From: Opisthorchis felineus | Lineage: Eukaryota; Platyhelminthes; Trematoda; Opisthorchiida; Opisthorchiidae | Assembly (NCBI GenBank): GCA_004794785.1 | Contig: SJOL01009490.1 | Coordinates: forward strand, 153,740-217,739 | Direction: 5' to 3' | DNA length: 64,000 bases | Shown here: in pieces, positions 58,401 through 62,818 of the stretch | Numbering within the stretch: position 1 is the stretch's first letter | How the letters are laid out: each line of letters begins with the position of its first letter | Position numbers and translations under genes: made by a program | Notes under the pieces: model-generated | Database searches by the model: none | Told to the model about the DNA's origin: nothing | Seen by the model: the letters and a program-made list of their open reading frames with translations, nothing else

Positions 58401-59018
58401 TCTAAGAAATTAATTTGAAACCCGAGTACCAGTCCTATATTCTTTGGCATCACTTTAAGACGACTGCTCTGTTTTCTTTTTTTCGTATTCAGTAACAAGA
58501 AACCTCAGTTATCAAAAACGTTTCCAAAATTCCCACCAGCAGCCAGCATTTTCAACAGTTCCTGGTCTTATCACCACATGATACCAAGAATTAATGTGGG
58601 TGAACCATCTCTGACCGGGCGGAGTTCAGAACCGCACAGTTCCCAGTGGAGAAAAACAGCGAATCCTGAAGAGGTAGCCCAATATTCGGCCAGTCAGCTG
58701 AGGTACCAAATTGGCCTGTGGCTGCTGACAGGAGTTGTAGTTCTAGGAGTCATTCTGTGCTGTGCAATAGTCTATTTAATAGTTCGATGTCAAATATGTG
58801 ATTTACGCAGCTCGGGTTTATCCAACAAGGCTGTTTACCATGAAGAAACTCCACGAACAACAAGCACGTCTTTGACTGCTCAACGACCTCTTTGTGAGCT
58901 TTCCAGGGTTAATCGGGAACAAGGACAAACGGATGGCATGACGACCTCAGTAACCGCTGGCCTGCTGGTGGATAAACCGGGGTTCCAACAGAAAGTTTCA
59001 AATTCACAATTTTCCTAA
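7220..59018 (+). CDS. NRXN: Alpha-neurexin homologue, 3' part of gene (13 exons)
   Basis: Neurexins are presynaptic type I membrane receptors that bind neuroligins, dystroglycan and other partners across the synapse. Exons: 7220-7402, 9842-10722, 19209-19390, 21882-22189, 35487-35595, 37140-37701, 41538-41721, 45692-45980, 48047-48327, 49533-49692, 54496-54591, 56323-56464, 58493-59018. Each has AG/GT borders, and the split codons agree at all 12 junctions, giving about 1,300 codons open to the stop. Domain order is LNS2 end, LNS3, EGF2 (half), LNS4, LNS5, EGF3, LNS6, stalk, transmembrane helix, tail, matching alpha-neurexin. It lacks the discoidin and fibrinogen-like domains expected of neurexin IV/CASPR, though the N-terminus is not visible. 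The 5' end is missing. The second half of EGF2 is not found and the C-terminus is atypical. Which neurexin paralogue it is cannot be told. Confidence 0.9.
7403..9841 (+). other. Neurexin intron, no element recognised
   Basis: Joins the exons ending at 7402 and starting at 9842, both in phase 0. Contains a short (TA)n run near 8429-8443. The ORFs here, such as one at 9236-9484, are not needed by the gene model and resemble nothing I know. I see no repeat I can name. Confidence 0.6.
9842..10722 (+). CDS. NRXN: Neurexin exon: LNS2-LNS3 linker and LNS3 domain
   Basis: A large exon of 881 nt from the acceptor in atttcattttag to the donor gtaagc, entering in phase 0 and leaving in phase 2. The first residues (AKVEADGLQLDLL) finish LNS2. 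LNS3 follows: VAFRARHSEEAYLLL and HWHTLTIQFDATDQDD are its early strands, and HLFVGGL with GMRRGFVGCI is its end. N-glycosylation sequons are visible at FRNGS, WNSS and LNFT. No EGF lies between LNS2 and LNS3, as expected for neurexins. The middle of LNS3 (around AYILSVSFLVF) fits the family poorly but stays open. Confidence 0.88.
11001..11130 (+). repeat. tRNA-derived SINE
   Basis: GGGGCCGAGCGGTTTGG resembles a pol III box A of the Leu/Ser tRNA type, and GAGGTTGTGGAGTCCAGTC lies where box B should be. The part after it (GCGCACTGCCAAAACAGC and GATGAAACAGCCATACAG) matches the reverse complement of the element at 39.8 kb. No true tRNA cloverleaf forms. Confidence 0.55.
12852..12879. repeat. (AT)n microsatellite
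   Basis: About 14 AT units without interruption, in a neurexin intron. Confidence 0.95.
15055..15480 (+). mobile_element. LINE reverse-transcriptase fragment
   Basis: A second non-LTR fragment, from the FRNHRGIS-like motif at about 15067 to the SGVR-x-x-CPLS-like motif at about 15470. The clear part is IFTLRQVIQAWRAYRDPTIL followed by VFLDFNSAFDSIDR, RT motif A with its Asp, then YSHICVRRYGRLSKCF. A stop replaces the Gln before CPLS, and stops break the first part. It looks like the same broad LINE type as the copy at 30 kb, but only the RT core remains. Confidence 0.75.
16115..16229 (+). repeat. Mosaic repeat copy with 11-bp tandem repeat
   Basis: Four units of GTTGAAGAACA (16115-16158) lead into ATCATAAACGAGAGACTCAC, GAGTCTCCCGTGAAAACC and GATTTGCAAATGAGTGTATT. 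The second part recurs at 29.3, 43.3 and 60.9 kb. The single AGTTGAAGAAC unit in the 29.3-kb copy suggests that the tandem array grew from one unit. Confidence 0.65.
19209..19390 (+). CDS. NRXN: Neurexin exon: LNS3 end and first half of EGF2
   Basis: Acceptor in ttttcactag, donor gtaagc. Its first base completes a Ser codon with AG from the previous exon, so the join reads GFVGCIV-S-IQFNQVNLDL, a natural end of LNS3. The rest holds the start of an EGF module: GC, then PC, then QCKHG, equal to the first half of the C-x-N-G-G-x-C pattern. The loop between the first two EGF cysteines is longer than in vertebrate neurexins, as in EGF3 of this gene. It leaves in phase 1. The frame stays open past the donor for about 22 codons with more cysteines (see findings). 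Confidence 0.8.
19391..21881 (+). other. Neurexin intron where the rest of EGF2 is expected
   Basis: The exon coding the second half of EGF2 should lie here. I looked on the + strand for two Cys codons separated by one codon (the C-x-C of an EGF) and found only TGT-GCA-TGT at 19545-19553, which lacks a usable reading frame and the other cysteines. An AT-rich stretch lies at about 20170-20260. No mobile element was recognised. Confidence 0.5.
21882..22189 (+). CDS. NRXN: Neurexin exon: first half of LNS4
   Basis: Acceptor in tgttctactag, donor gtaagt. It enters with two bases that complete a codon and leaves in phase 0. The product opens with TWTFNGRQLIRIEFP and GLAFRTPLRNTVLLYT, the usual first strands of an LNS domain after an EGF, and continues to LAISLLAGVLQIKYTVGNFE, the L-x-L-x-x-G-x-L-x strand pair. 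One NST sequon is present. Direct splicing from 19390 is in phase but would leave EGF2 without its last cysteines. Confidence 0.85.
26092..26310. repeat. Mosaic repeat pieces
   Basis: GATATTCGAAATATCGGGAT and ACTCATAAGGTTTCTGAAAA are followed by GAGTGTATTTCGCCAATTTC. At 26270-26305 GTTTTCGGCAACCTTACGAG is the same module in reverse. Modules match those at 28.8, 43.4, 53.8 and 60.8 kb. Confidence 0.5.
26335..26600 (-). repeat. SINE-like fragments
   Basis: On the minus strand, CAGATCAGTGGTTAAGACGC near 26375-26395 looks like a pol III box A, followed by AAGGTCGCCAGCATCTCGAC. At 26521-26560 AAAGCCGAAAAGCACTGTAC and the next bases match the tail of the SINE at 35.2 kb. The order suggests two separate fragments. 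Confidence 0.4.
27971..27990. repeat. (GTAAA)4 short tandem repeat
   Basis: Four perfect five-base units in a neurexin intron. Each unit looks like a splice-donor core (GTAAA), but no exon is next to it. Confidence 0.9.
28838..29085. repeat. Mosaic repeat copy
   Basis: ACACTACTCACAAGGTTGCT in + orientation, then CGTCAACCCTATGTTCTGCT, then a minus-oriented module (GGGGGACTCAACTAAATCC and CACTCGTTTGTGATATTATT). The same order of modules appears at 60770-61010. Confidence 0.55.
29095..29400 (+). repeat. Mosaic repeat copy
   Basis: GGTATCGCAGTACATTTTCT and TACTCTCAAGGTTCC are followed by AGATTCAGTTGAAGAACATT, CACCTGAGTCTCCTGCAAAA and CTAATGAGTGTATT. It is the + orientation of the module in reverse at 43262-43455. 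It lies right beside another copy. Confidence 0.55.
29925..31780 (+). mobile_element. Decayed non-LTR retrotransposon (APE endonuclease and RT)
   Basis: A LINE copy in sense with neurexin. The apurinic-type endonuclease region runs from about 29925 to 30650; visible parts are QVGLAQTLFSLSINACYVSG, AGGMNAKVG (usual form GDMNAKVG, so a catalytic Asp is changed), LCAEHHLFLSRTNFQRKRGY and WTHLDHVA. The linker continues through HWISV, RWAEHFEVQ and VDTSPPS. The start of the reverse transcriptase (NHQGISLLSI, then RRPTTVVYL) follows in shifted frames. Many stops and frameshifts. It fades at about 31780 near RT motif A. The clade is uncertain, but the RTE/CR1-like type is common in flukes. Confidence 0.75.
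30213..30650 (+). pseudogene. LINE endonuclease domain fragment
   Basis: The longest open stretch of the LINE (145 codons). It holds NDSVYRDLRWLL, VVILAGGMNAKVG, LGVNDHSTDNGRRPLKLCAE and WTHLDHVAANCRWEASIQ, in the order of the later half of an APE-like endonuclease. The Asp of the D-M-N-A motif is Gly here. It has no start of its own and is bordered by stops, so it is a pseudogene piece. Confidence 0.75.
33776..33832 (-). ncRNA. Decayed hammerhead motif, left arm
   Basis: Inverted partner of the motif at 34525. On the minus strand the first core reads CTGACGG instead of CTGANGA, and the second core reads ACAAAAC where GAAAC is needed, so two essential bases (A9 and G12 in hammerhead numbering) are changed. 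Stem I is kept except for one mismatch. It should be inactive. Confidence 0.65.
33990..34472 (+). CDS. Unassigned Lys/Gln/Thr-rich ORF inside the element
   Basis: An open frame of 160 codons between the hammerhead arms; the first ATG is at 34014. The product is very basic and polar, with repeated Gln, Thr and Lys (for example MELQNAERYRLKQTTK). I do not recognise it. It has no cysteine pair or catalytic motif. It could be a decayed or low-complexity part of an element protein, or just an A-rich spacer that stays open by composition. Confidence 0.25.
   Translation: MTTTSKRIMELQNAERYRLKQTTKNRGEKPPFPDHHRNDKPEKDKDQLNKMAFKLQLNWPIREEKPTSSAEVQAANQTEVGKLPKIEVAITTNQIQGRETTTQHRPGKDQSKKHLKHPKEIIQPTTGIQDIQTTTKRKSRSGHQYYEKSICQLTSHMTGY
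34525..34581 (+). ncRNA. Well-formed hammerhead ribozyme motif
   Basis: The best hammerhead in the window. Stem I: CAACTG and GCA pair with TGC and CAGTTG, nine pairs around an internal loop. Core CTGACGA at 34535-34541. Stem II: GTCTCC with GGGGAC, six pairs including one G-U, closed by TCGACT. Core GAAAC at 34561-34565. Stem III is only the palindrome ACGT; the predicted cut is after T at 34568. One extra base sits between the first core and stem II. All key core bases are present. It is in the sense direction of the neurexin gene. Confidence 0.82.
35172..35410 (-). repeat. tRNA-derived SINE
   Basis: On the minus strand: TTAGCTGAACGGTTAAGTG (box A-like), GTGGGTTCTAAACTC (box B-like), GAGTTTCGTGAGAAGCGCG and GATGAAACAGATGTACGG. 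The order and sequence match the copy at 39790-40020. It lies just before the LNS4 exon at 35487. Confidence 0.6.
35487..35595 (+). CDS. NRXN: Neurexin exon: middle of LNS4
   Basis: A 109-nt exon, acceptor in cacttatctcag, donor gtgggt. It reads SDNMWHTVQLERRGQNLRI and then WLDG, the hallmark W-H-x-V strand and the L-D-G turn of an LNS domain. It enters in phase 0 from the exon ending at 22189, across an intron of about 13.3 kb, and leaves in phase 1. Two donors are possible (after 35595 or after 35599); only the first agrees in phase with the exon at 37140. Confidence 0.85.
35596..37139 (+). other. Neurexin intron with a SINE head
   Basis: Between the middle and end exons of LNS4. A minus-strand tRNA-like head lies at about 35960-36040. 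The rest shows no recognisable feature. Confidence 0.55.
35960..36040 (-). repeat. tRNA-like SINE head
   Basis: The minus strand reads GGTGGCTCAGTGGTTAGAGC, an almost perfect pol III box A of many animal SINEs. I could not define a box B or the element's end. Confidence 0.45.
37140..37701 (+). CDS. NRXN: Neurexin exon: LNS4 end and first half of LNS5
   Basis: Exon of 562 nt, acceptor in tccaaattcag, donor gtgagt. After a split Ser codon it reads LLHRMDLSVGGIVIGRSY and YVGQIRRFHFNGITFNW, the last strands of LNS4 (residues about 1-55 of the exon). A linker follows. LNS5 starts near residue 91 with VTFATEFLDSECYAKIF, then ISFKFRPYSFDGIVLYHAD and LILQMTGGSLRAVV, and reaches NWIQLTLVR, the W-x-x-V-like strand. 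One NTT sequon is visible. It leaves in phase 2. Confidence 0.9.
37702..41537 (+). other. Neurexin intron with a SINE
   Basis: Splits LNS5. It contains a minus-strand tRNA-derived SINE at 39790-40020. Short ORFs around 38161-38370 and 39128-39460 are not needed by the gene model and match no family that I know. Confidence 0.55.
39790..40020 (-). repeat. tRNA-derived SINE
   Basis: On the minus strand: GCAGCCGAATGGTTGACCGG (box A-like), GCAGGTTCAAAACTG (box B-like), GAGTTTCGTGAGGCGCG and GTGAAACAGCTGTACGG. Shares its body with copies at 11.0 and 35.2 kb and tail pieces near 520 and 26520. A CACGTGGT/ATCCTTCAA segment on the upper side is also shared with the 35.2-kb copy. Confidence 0.6.
41538..41721 (+). 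CDS. NRXN: Neurexin exon: second half of LNS5
   Basis: Acceptor in tttccttttag. Its first base completes an Arg codon with AG from the exon before. It reads DKFMKVRVVQSSNGSPSV, then a linker, then HLIFGSVPREY in place of the I-x-I-G-G strand. It ends AGGATTTAAG before gtctgt, a weak donor, in phase 0. The next exon begins GCIGDI, which completes the F-x-GC-I end of the LNS domain, so the weak donor is well supported by the protein. Confidence 0.85.
42660..42985. repeat. tRNA-like repeat fragments
   Basis: GGGTTCGAGTCCAGTC at about 42965-42980 (+) is a perfect box B, preceded by AGCTGGTAAATTAGG, which resembles a box A. Upstream, at 42670-42770, the minus strand has a second tRNA-like stretch. 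Probably SINE remains. Confidence 0.4.
43262..43455 (-). repeat. Mosaic repeat copy
   Basis: In + order: TTGGTTTTGACGGGAGACTC, CACCTGGAACCCAGCTGAAT, CTCTCGTTTATGATATTG, then GGGTTTTCAGCAACCTTGTG and TATCGCGATATCTCG. It is the most complete copy and can serve as a reference for the family. Confidence 0.65.
44720..45365 (-). mobile_element. Truncated Penelope-like element tail
   Basis: A minus-strand copy related to the element at 50.5 kb. From 45365 down it resembles the end of the nuclease region (NFLEAW, DSIDR and ELDP fit the 50.7-kb protein's EFLEAW, DSINR and ELDQ), but with frameshifts and stops. It runs into the terminal repeat and a disturbed hammerhead near 44750-44823. No second arm is seen, so it is a simple truncated copy in a neurexin intron. 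Confidence 0.7.
44750..44823 (-). ncRNA. Hammerhead remnant disrupted by ATC/ATCA repeats
   Basis: The GAAACGTTTGCAATCC side and the outer stem I segment are kept, but the CTGATGA side is spread over a run of CATCAT and AATC units in + orientation (44773-44812). The core no longer has the right spacing. Probably slippage of the ATGATGA sequence within the ribozyme. Confidence 0.55.
45692..45980 (+). CDS. NRXN: Neurexin exon: LNS5 end and EGF3
   Basis: Acceptor in taattctcag, donor gtgtgt, leaving in phase 1. It starts GCIGDIKLWKNKPVDIL, the end of LNS5. EGF3 follows with cysteines at exon residues 49, 67, 73, 82, 84 and 94: the C-LNDGR-C, CDC and G-x-G-C-E parts are a textbook EGF. The spacing between the first two EGF cysteines is 17 residues, much longer than the four or so seen in vertebrate neurexins. 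This is the clearest EGF in the gene and the model for what EGF2 should look like. Confidence 0.92.
45981..48046 (+). other. Neurexin intron, no element recognised
   Basis: Between EGF3 and LNS6, phase 1. Several short ORFs on both strands but no recognised coding or repeat signal. Confidence 0.55.
48047..48327 (+). CDS. NRXN: Neurexin exon: first part of LNS6
   Basis: Acceptor in aatgttcaag, donor gtaagt. It completes an Ile codon and reads GTTVYFDHKP, which follows EGF3 exactly as the last LNS follows EGF3 in alpha-neurexins. Sequons NAT and NES are visible. It ends in ALHLYL, the L-x-L-x-L strand, phase 0. The polypyrimidine tract is a stretch of T just upstream. LNS6 is the domain that binds neuroligin in other animals; whether it does so here is inference. 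Confidence 0.85.
48328..49532 (+). other. Neurexin intron, no element recognised
   Basis: Splits LNS6 in phase 0. A possible acceptor near 48685 (ggatttcag) opens an ORF to 48901, but its product has no LNS features and is not needed by the frame. I do not call it an exon. Confidence 0.5.
49533..49692 (+). CDS. NRXN: Neurexin exon: middle of LNS6
   Basis: Acceptor in tgtatgtttcag, donor gtaagc. It continues ALHLYL with FGGRLHVSTG, then SNLDDGRFHRIRGFRAD (the D-G-x-x-H-x-I strand) and FWLEVDGQFVNYTVQ (the V-D-G turn, with an NYT sequon). It enters in phase 0 and leaves in phase 1. The ORF is open upstream of the acceptor, but that part does not resemble an LNS domain, so I start the exon at the phase-0 acceptor. 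Confidence 0.87.
50455..50717 (-). repeat. Left arm of Penelope-like inverted repeat
   Basis: This arm lies just after the nuclease stop and so is the 3' terminal repeat. It contains a hammerhead motif on the minus strand, the same sense as the nuclease. Its reverse complement reappears at 51408-51668. Outer edges fade near 50455 where the two copies stop agreeing. Confidence 0.8.
50485..50541 (-). ncRNA. Hammerhead ribozyme motif, left arm
   Basis: On the minus strand: CAAT, a short loop, GCA, CTGATGA core, a stem II of about six pairs with one mismatch, GAAAC core, GTT, then TGC and ATTG. GCA/TGC and CAAT/ATTG can form stem I. The stem III part is the self-complementary ACGT, too short to close a loop, which suggests that two copies act together, as proposed for the minimal hammerheads of Penelope-like elements. 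Core bases are intact. Activity is inference. Confidence 0.75.
50711..51415 (-). CDS. Penelope-type GIY-YIG endonuclease domain ORF
   Basis: An open frame of 234 codons. In Penelope-like elements this domain nicks target DNA for insertion. Visible motifs: LIY at residues 74-76 and YVG at 87-89 stand for GIY and YIG; C80-x-x-C83 fits the cysteine pair of the zinc-binding motif in this nuclease group; TGRKLGTRIKEH (91-102) gives the conserved Arg and His; and a Glu in MEFLEAWY (143-150) fits the catalytic Glu. The start is rich in Lys and Gln. The reverse transcriptase that should precede it is absent; the first ATG lies at the edge of the inverted arm, so this is probably a remnant frame, not a complete protein. 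The frame itself shows no stop. Confidence 0.8.
   Translation of the reverse strand: MPKRSLKKKTSQQEQQQEQANKRVVLPYIKKISELVTRLLAQKGILMAHKPNTTLRKLISRPKDNRDKTKRNNLIYQINCNNCNKFYVGQTGRKLGTRIKEHNAAVRRHDPLFLISIHEDQEGHKFNLENAKVLTHGDLRHGMEFLEAWYSTVDSINRCIELDQILRTSTCKGPTSKPEYSRRKEYWIHKQRNKELRGVNSVKVTSRNSEGPRTKVTPASTRVRRQGMPSSKVT
51408..51668 (+). repeat. Right arm of Penelope-like inverted repeat
   Basis: Inverted copy of the left arm at the 5' end of the nuclease ORF. It carries a hammerhead motif on the plus strand. The first codons of the nuclease ORF overlap its inner edge, which suggests that truncation joined the arm directly to the frame. Confidence 0.8.
51581..51637 (+). ncRNA. Hammerhead ribozyme motif, right arm
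   Basis: The same motif as in the left arm, but on the plus strand and so in the sense of neurexin transcription. Core CTGATGA at 51591-51597 and GAAAC at 51617-51621; stem I from CAAT (51581) and GCA (51588) with TGC (51625) and ATTG (51634). The predicted cut follows T at 51624. Stem III is the palindrome ACGT, typical of the dimeric type. Confidence 0.75.
53590..53965. repeat. Decayed mosaic repeat
   Basis: GGAGACTCAACTACACCCAA, then GTTTTCAGCAACCTTATGCG (minus module), GAATATCGTGCTAAATG and ATATCATAAACAAGAGATTC (plus module). Modules of the family in mixed orientation. Confidence 0.45.
54496..54591 (+). CDS. NRXN: Neurexin exon: late LNS6 strands
   Basis: A 96-nt exon, acceptor in gtctgttttag, donor gtaagt. 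With A from the previous exon it gives Arg, then SRQTFTPGKLTAFIGHSG and DYFKGYLSG. These equal the I-x-I-G strand and the F-x-G-x-L-S-G motif of the last LNS domain in neurexins. It leaves in phase 1 with G, completed by GC in the next exon. It is too short to stand out as an ORF and is recognised from motif and phase. Confidence 0.87.
54592..56322 (+). other. Neurexin intron, no element recognised
   Basis: A phase-1 intron inside the GYLSG-ITFNG motif of LNS6. No repeat or exon signal was recognised. Confidence 0.55.
56323..56464 (+). CDS. NRXN: Neurexin exon: end of LNS6 and start of stalk
   Basis: A 142-nt exon, acceptor in ctactctttcag, donor gtaagt. It begins GITFNGLKLLDVAFDAG, which with the previous exon gives GYLSG-ITFNGLKLLD, one of the most conserved stretches of the last neurexin LNS domain. 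The residues after that (DIRVIRYGRTDLVSNF) resemble the segment just after LNS6 in other neurexins, with I-x-V-x-G/R. It leaves in phase 2. Confidence 0.88.
56465..58492 (+). other. Neurexin intron, no element recognised
   Basis: A phase-2 intron between the end of LNS6 and the stalk and membrane exon. In vertebrate neurexins this region is alternatively spliced, but I see no extra exon candidate here. Confidence 0.5.
58493..59018 (+). CDS. NRXN: Neurexin last exon: stalk, transmembrane helix, tail
   Basis: Acceptor in tttcgtattcag. The first base completes an Asn codon; 174 more codons follow and the stop is at 59016-59018. The stalk is rich in Pro and Ser, with one NSS sequon, and is short compared with vertebrate neurexins. 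A transmembrane helix is encoded at about 58710-58784 (IGLWLLTGVVVLGVILCC, then AIVYLIV), followed by Arg and Cys. The cytoplasmic tail is 77 residues. Near the membrane, KAVYHEETPR vaguely recalls the YHVDES region of other neurexins. It ends SNSQFS, with no hydrophobic final residue of a PDZ ligand. Confidence 0.85.
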
Positions 59019-59245
59019 CACTTTGGTCTGAACGAAAAATCCACGTAGACCATAGCGGTTTCAGTTGTGCGACATTACTGTTATCCATTGCTTCCAGTGA
59101 TAAACGAAGTGTTTGCAGTCGGACAATGATTCTTCACCATGACTTCTTCCAACCTTCTGAATGCTTATGCTGATTTCTTATTTACAAACGGCAATGTTCA
59201 CTCAAGTCATCATATTTTATCCAGTTTCATATGGTTGGAATATCG

Positions 59246-59251
59246 AATAAA
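59246..59251 (+). promoter_or_regulatory. Candidate poly(A) signal of the neurexin gene
   Basis: An AATAAA hexamer lies 228 bases after the stop codon at 59018, with no other hexamer closer that I noticed. The position would make a short 3' UTR. T-rich stretches follow. Without transcript data it is only a candidate. Confidence 0.4.
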
Positions 59252-60769
59252 TCACGTGAGCTACCATTTACCGTCCATTTTACTTATTCAAGTGTTGTGC
59301 GGCCTGGATTTGGCGGGGTGATAAAAACATATTATTCCTGGTTTTAAACGTCCTCTGAAAATAACGCACGATCGGCCTCCATATAAAGCTGTTAGACTCA
59401 GGTTTCGCTAGCCATGTAGTTAAATTTGCTGGGTATGAACGGCCAAATTGATATTCTTACACGAACTAAAATTGGCTGGATGGTTGGGGCAAAAGTGACA
59501 GGTTATTATGTAAGTAGGTTAAAAAAGTGTAACGTTACGCTTTCGCCGTAACTGGGGAAAAGCACGCGGGGAAAAACACATGTGATCTGAAGTGAGATGC
59601 TTTGAAGGCTAGAAGGAGTGGAGTCCTATATATAACCAGTAAGTTAAAGTGCGAGGCAATCCCACTGTTTTATGCGGATTTTAATACATTCCAAGTGTTC
59701 GACTTGTACTTTTATGTTCTCTGAATGTCAAAAATATACCTGCGGCCTCAGTGTTAGCAACCACAATAAGTACTCAACAAAACGGACTTGCCATAAAAGA
59801 AGTTGCTCTCAAGAATAAGACCATTCTAACAGTATTTCACGCGGTGTGAATCAGTAGCACAATCTTACTAGCTACGTAGCTGATGACCAAGGCAGTCTCA
59901 GGGAACTTGCGTGTCGTTTTGGTGGCACAGAGTGAGGTGAAGTAACCGAAGGATGAACGTCTTTGATGTTCACAATGCGTCCTGTTGCATCTCCTTCAAA
60001 CGTTTTGACGGTATCCGATAAATTACTGTGAATGATCCCACCGGGCTGATATGAAGCTTACCGTCGCTCAGGTGAGCGATAATTGCACGGATTACGTTCT
60101 TGGCCACTTGAAGTTGTTTGAAGTACGCCCACGGATTCTGCGTCACAAACTTTGAGTTTACGACCCACGTATTTTGCTACAAGCTTACATCTACGCGGAG
60201 AGATGACGACGGGTAATCACAGAGCGGCAATCTATCAGTGAGAATGATGACGGTTCTGAAATGTGTTGTTAAGCATGCCTCACCAAACCCCTATTTCAAG
60301 GAAGTGGTTAGATTTCCGGTCGAAATTTCGGAAGCCGTTTTGAATCCTATGGGCAGATGAATTTAGACAGAATTTCTCGCAACCAGTGGGCTTCACATCG
60401 ATGCATTGTTGGTTTTGAGCTCGAGAGGCTGTTTTCGGGATTCTTTCGGATATCCGTTTCCAATTTTATGGATTTGTCACATTTTGGTGTCAGTAGTATC
60501 GTCGGTGCATATGCTGCGGGTTAACCATTTTATTAGGTTCCTCTTAAGTTTGTTGCCCACCACTTAATGTACTTGTCTGGTCATGCAAATTTTTGGACTT
60601 ATACCAACAAGGTAATCAATTTAGCCTTTTGACAATGTTGTAGCTGCGAACTGAAACGCGTTATTGGTTTACTGCCGCTAGCGAAACTGAGTGCAGAGTG
60701 AGGTGGTTAGACTGACGAAGGCCTCTTATCGTCATGCAGAATTCATAAATGATAACAGTGAAGTCTATG

Positions 60770-61010
60770 TGTATAGACGAAATACACTACTCATAAGGGT
60801 GCTGAAAACTTATCGACAGCCTACAACCGGTTTCGCCCTTCTTGGGGCTCGTCAGGTAGGCACATTCCCCGAGTTTCCGTCAACCTTATGTTCTTCTTGA
60901 ATCCAAATTGCACGAAATTAGCGAAATACACTCATTTGCAAATCAATTTGGTTTTGCAGTAGACTCACCTGGAACCCAGTTGAATCTCTCGTTTATGATG
61001 CCTTTAAGAA
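60770..61010. repeat. Mosaic repeat copy
   Basis: AATACACTACTCATAAGGGT (plus), CCGTCAACCTTATGTTCTTC, then ACACTCATTTGCAAATCAAT and GTAGACTCACCTGGAACCCA with CTCTCGTTTATGAT (minus). Same layout as 28838-29085, so this layout is probably a real element form. Confidence 0.6.
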
Positions 61011-62795
61011 ATACATTTGTCAACGTGCCTGGCAAAATGACTGGCTATTGAATTTCATTTGACCTCGTGATAATTCACCCATTCATTTGCTTACTCCGCC
61101 TACGTACTTATTTTGCTCATCTGTACCGGCCACTCACCTTACCGCAAAGACCCTCCCGTCCGACAGTTGTGCGTTAGCATTTGTGTCTGTGTGTGTGAGT
61201 GTGCGCAGCTGACTTAGTTACCACGCGCGTTCGTTTCCCGTTTGCTGAGCCTGCCTTGACTTGTTTTCTCATGAGTTCCGTGTGATCGCACCGCCAATGT
61301 GAATCACCAGATTGTCGTCGGAAGGGACGACCGCAACCCAGACTACTGAGCCACCGCTCACCGTTGTTTGGTCTGCGGACGTTGATACTGCAATGTGCCG
61401 GTCAGTGACACACTTGTGTAATTGTTGACGCTACGAACGTGGACACTTGAGGTTTGCTGTACCGTAGAGTTTCGAATTCAATTCTTCTTTTGATATTCGA
61501 GATCGTCGAACCTAAGCGTCGTTCAAAGTTCCGTATCGGGAACCTCAACACTGGCCTTATTCACTGTACAATCCATTCCGTTTTTCGGCTGACAACTATA
61601 GTTAGTAGGATTCTGTCAGTTTTCTTCTGGTTTCAAGATGCCACTCAGCCCCTACAAGAAACTCTCCCTATTTCACTTAATCGCGCGGTTTATAGGTACC
61701 CGTATGTCTGATGAGGGCATCGAGATTTTTTTAGGCACCGGAGTGGATGGCCAACTCATGGTGGCATTTTTTCACTGGAAATTACAAACGCTCAGGTAAT
61801 CAAAAATAGCTGAGCCCAAATAAATCAAAAGATCCTAAGAGGGCAGTTAACCCCCTGAAACACTACATGGATTTCCAACCAAAAGCCCTATCTTCTGAGA
61901 GTTAACCAATGTTTGATGTGGTTATTCTAAAAGGCTTTAGCAGTATGCTTACCTACTAGATCCAAACAGAGTAAAGTATTCAAGCCAAATGTACCGTGGT
62001 AAAGCGCAACTCAATTTATCACAACACGTAAACGCGACATACCGGTACAAGGCTAGATACACGGGTAGTCGATGGTGATTTTCCCATATCGTAACGGTGC
62101 CTGACATAAGCCTAAAGATCAAAACCATTACAAATGTGATCGATTTAGGTAACAAGTAGGCCGGAAAGTGATTTGAAAGAATAAGCTGCGATTTTTCAGT
62201 GGTTGGCGTGTGACTGTCATCTCATATCCACATGTGAGTCATCGGCCTGCCTACCCGTTAAAATAACACTTTCTACGGAAAGTTGACAAATTACGGGGTT
62301 CGACTTCTCACGTGGCTGGTCTTGGCGGTCAGAACAATTCAAGTGTGTTTTTTTATCGAAAAGAGAAACAAATCATTTTAGCTACCTATCTCGAAAGTTT
62401 CTGGCGCAAAGAAAAGCGCAGACCAAAACACTAAACTTTTGTACGAATCGTTTCACTTGTTTGGGCAACTGCTCCTGTAAATTGCGTTAAGCAGTTTTTA
62501 TTGGCTAATTCACTGGATATACATAAGGAGGTTAAACGTTAACTATCGCGGCTATCACTATCTACCCGTGGTGCAACAAATCTGAGACATACTTCTCAGT
62601 CCATATTGGTTATTATAACCTTCTATTCCGGACTAATCGACGGAGGCACATTTATTTGTTTATCTTATTCGTATCTGTTTGAGCCATGAAGAAATATTCC
62701 GTGGTCAGAAGGTTAAAGTCTGTGCCACGGGTGCATTAGGTAGAACAGCTCAATTTTAGCGGGTTCCTTGGATGCTTGCCTTTGAGTGGGATCAA

Positions 62796-62818
62796 TGTAC
62801 ATATATAGTATATGTACA
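62796..62818. repeat. Perfect 10-bp inverted repeat
   Basis: TGTACATATA, a TAG spacer, and TATATGTACA form a perfect small hairpin downstream of the gene. Its role is unknown; in AT-rich DNA it may be chance. Confidence 0.6.
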
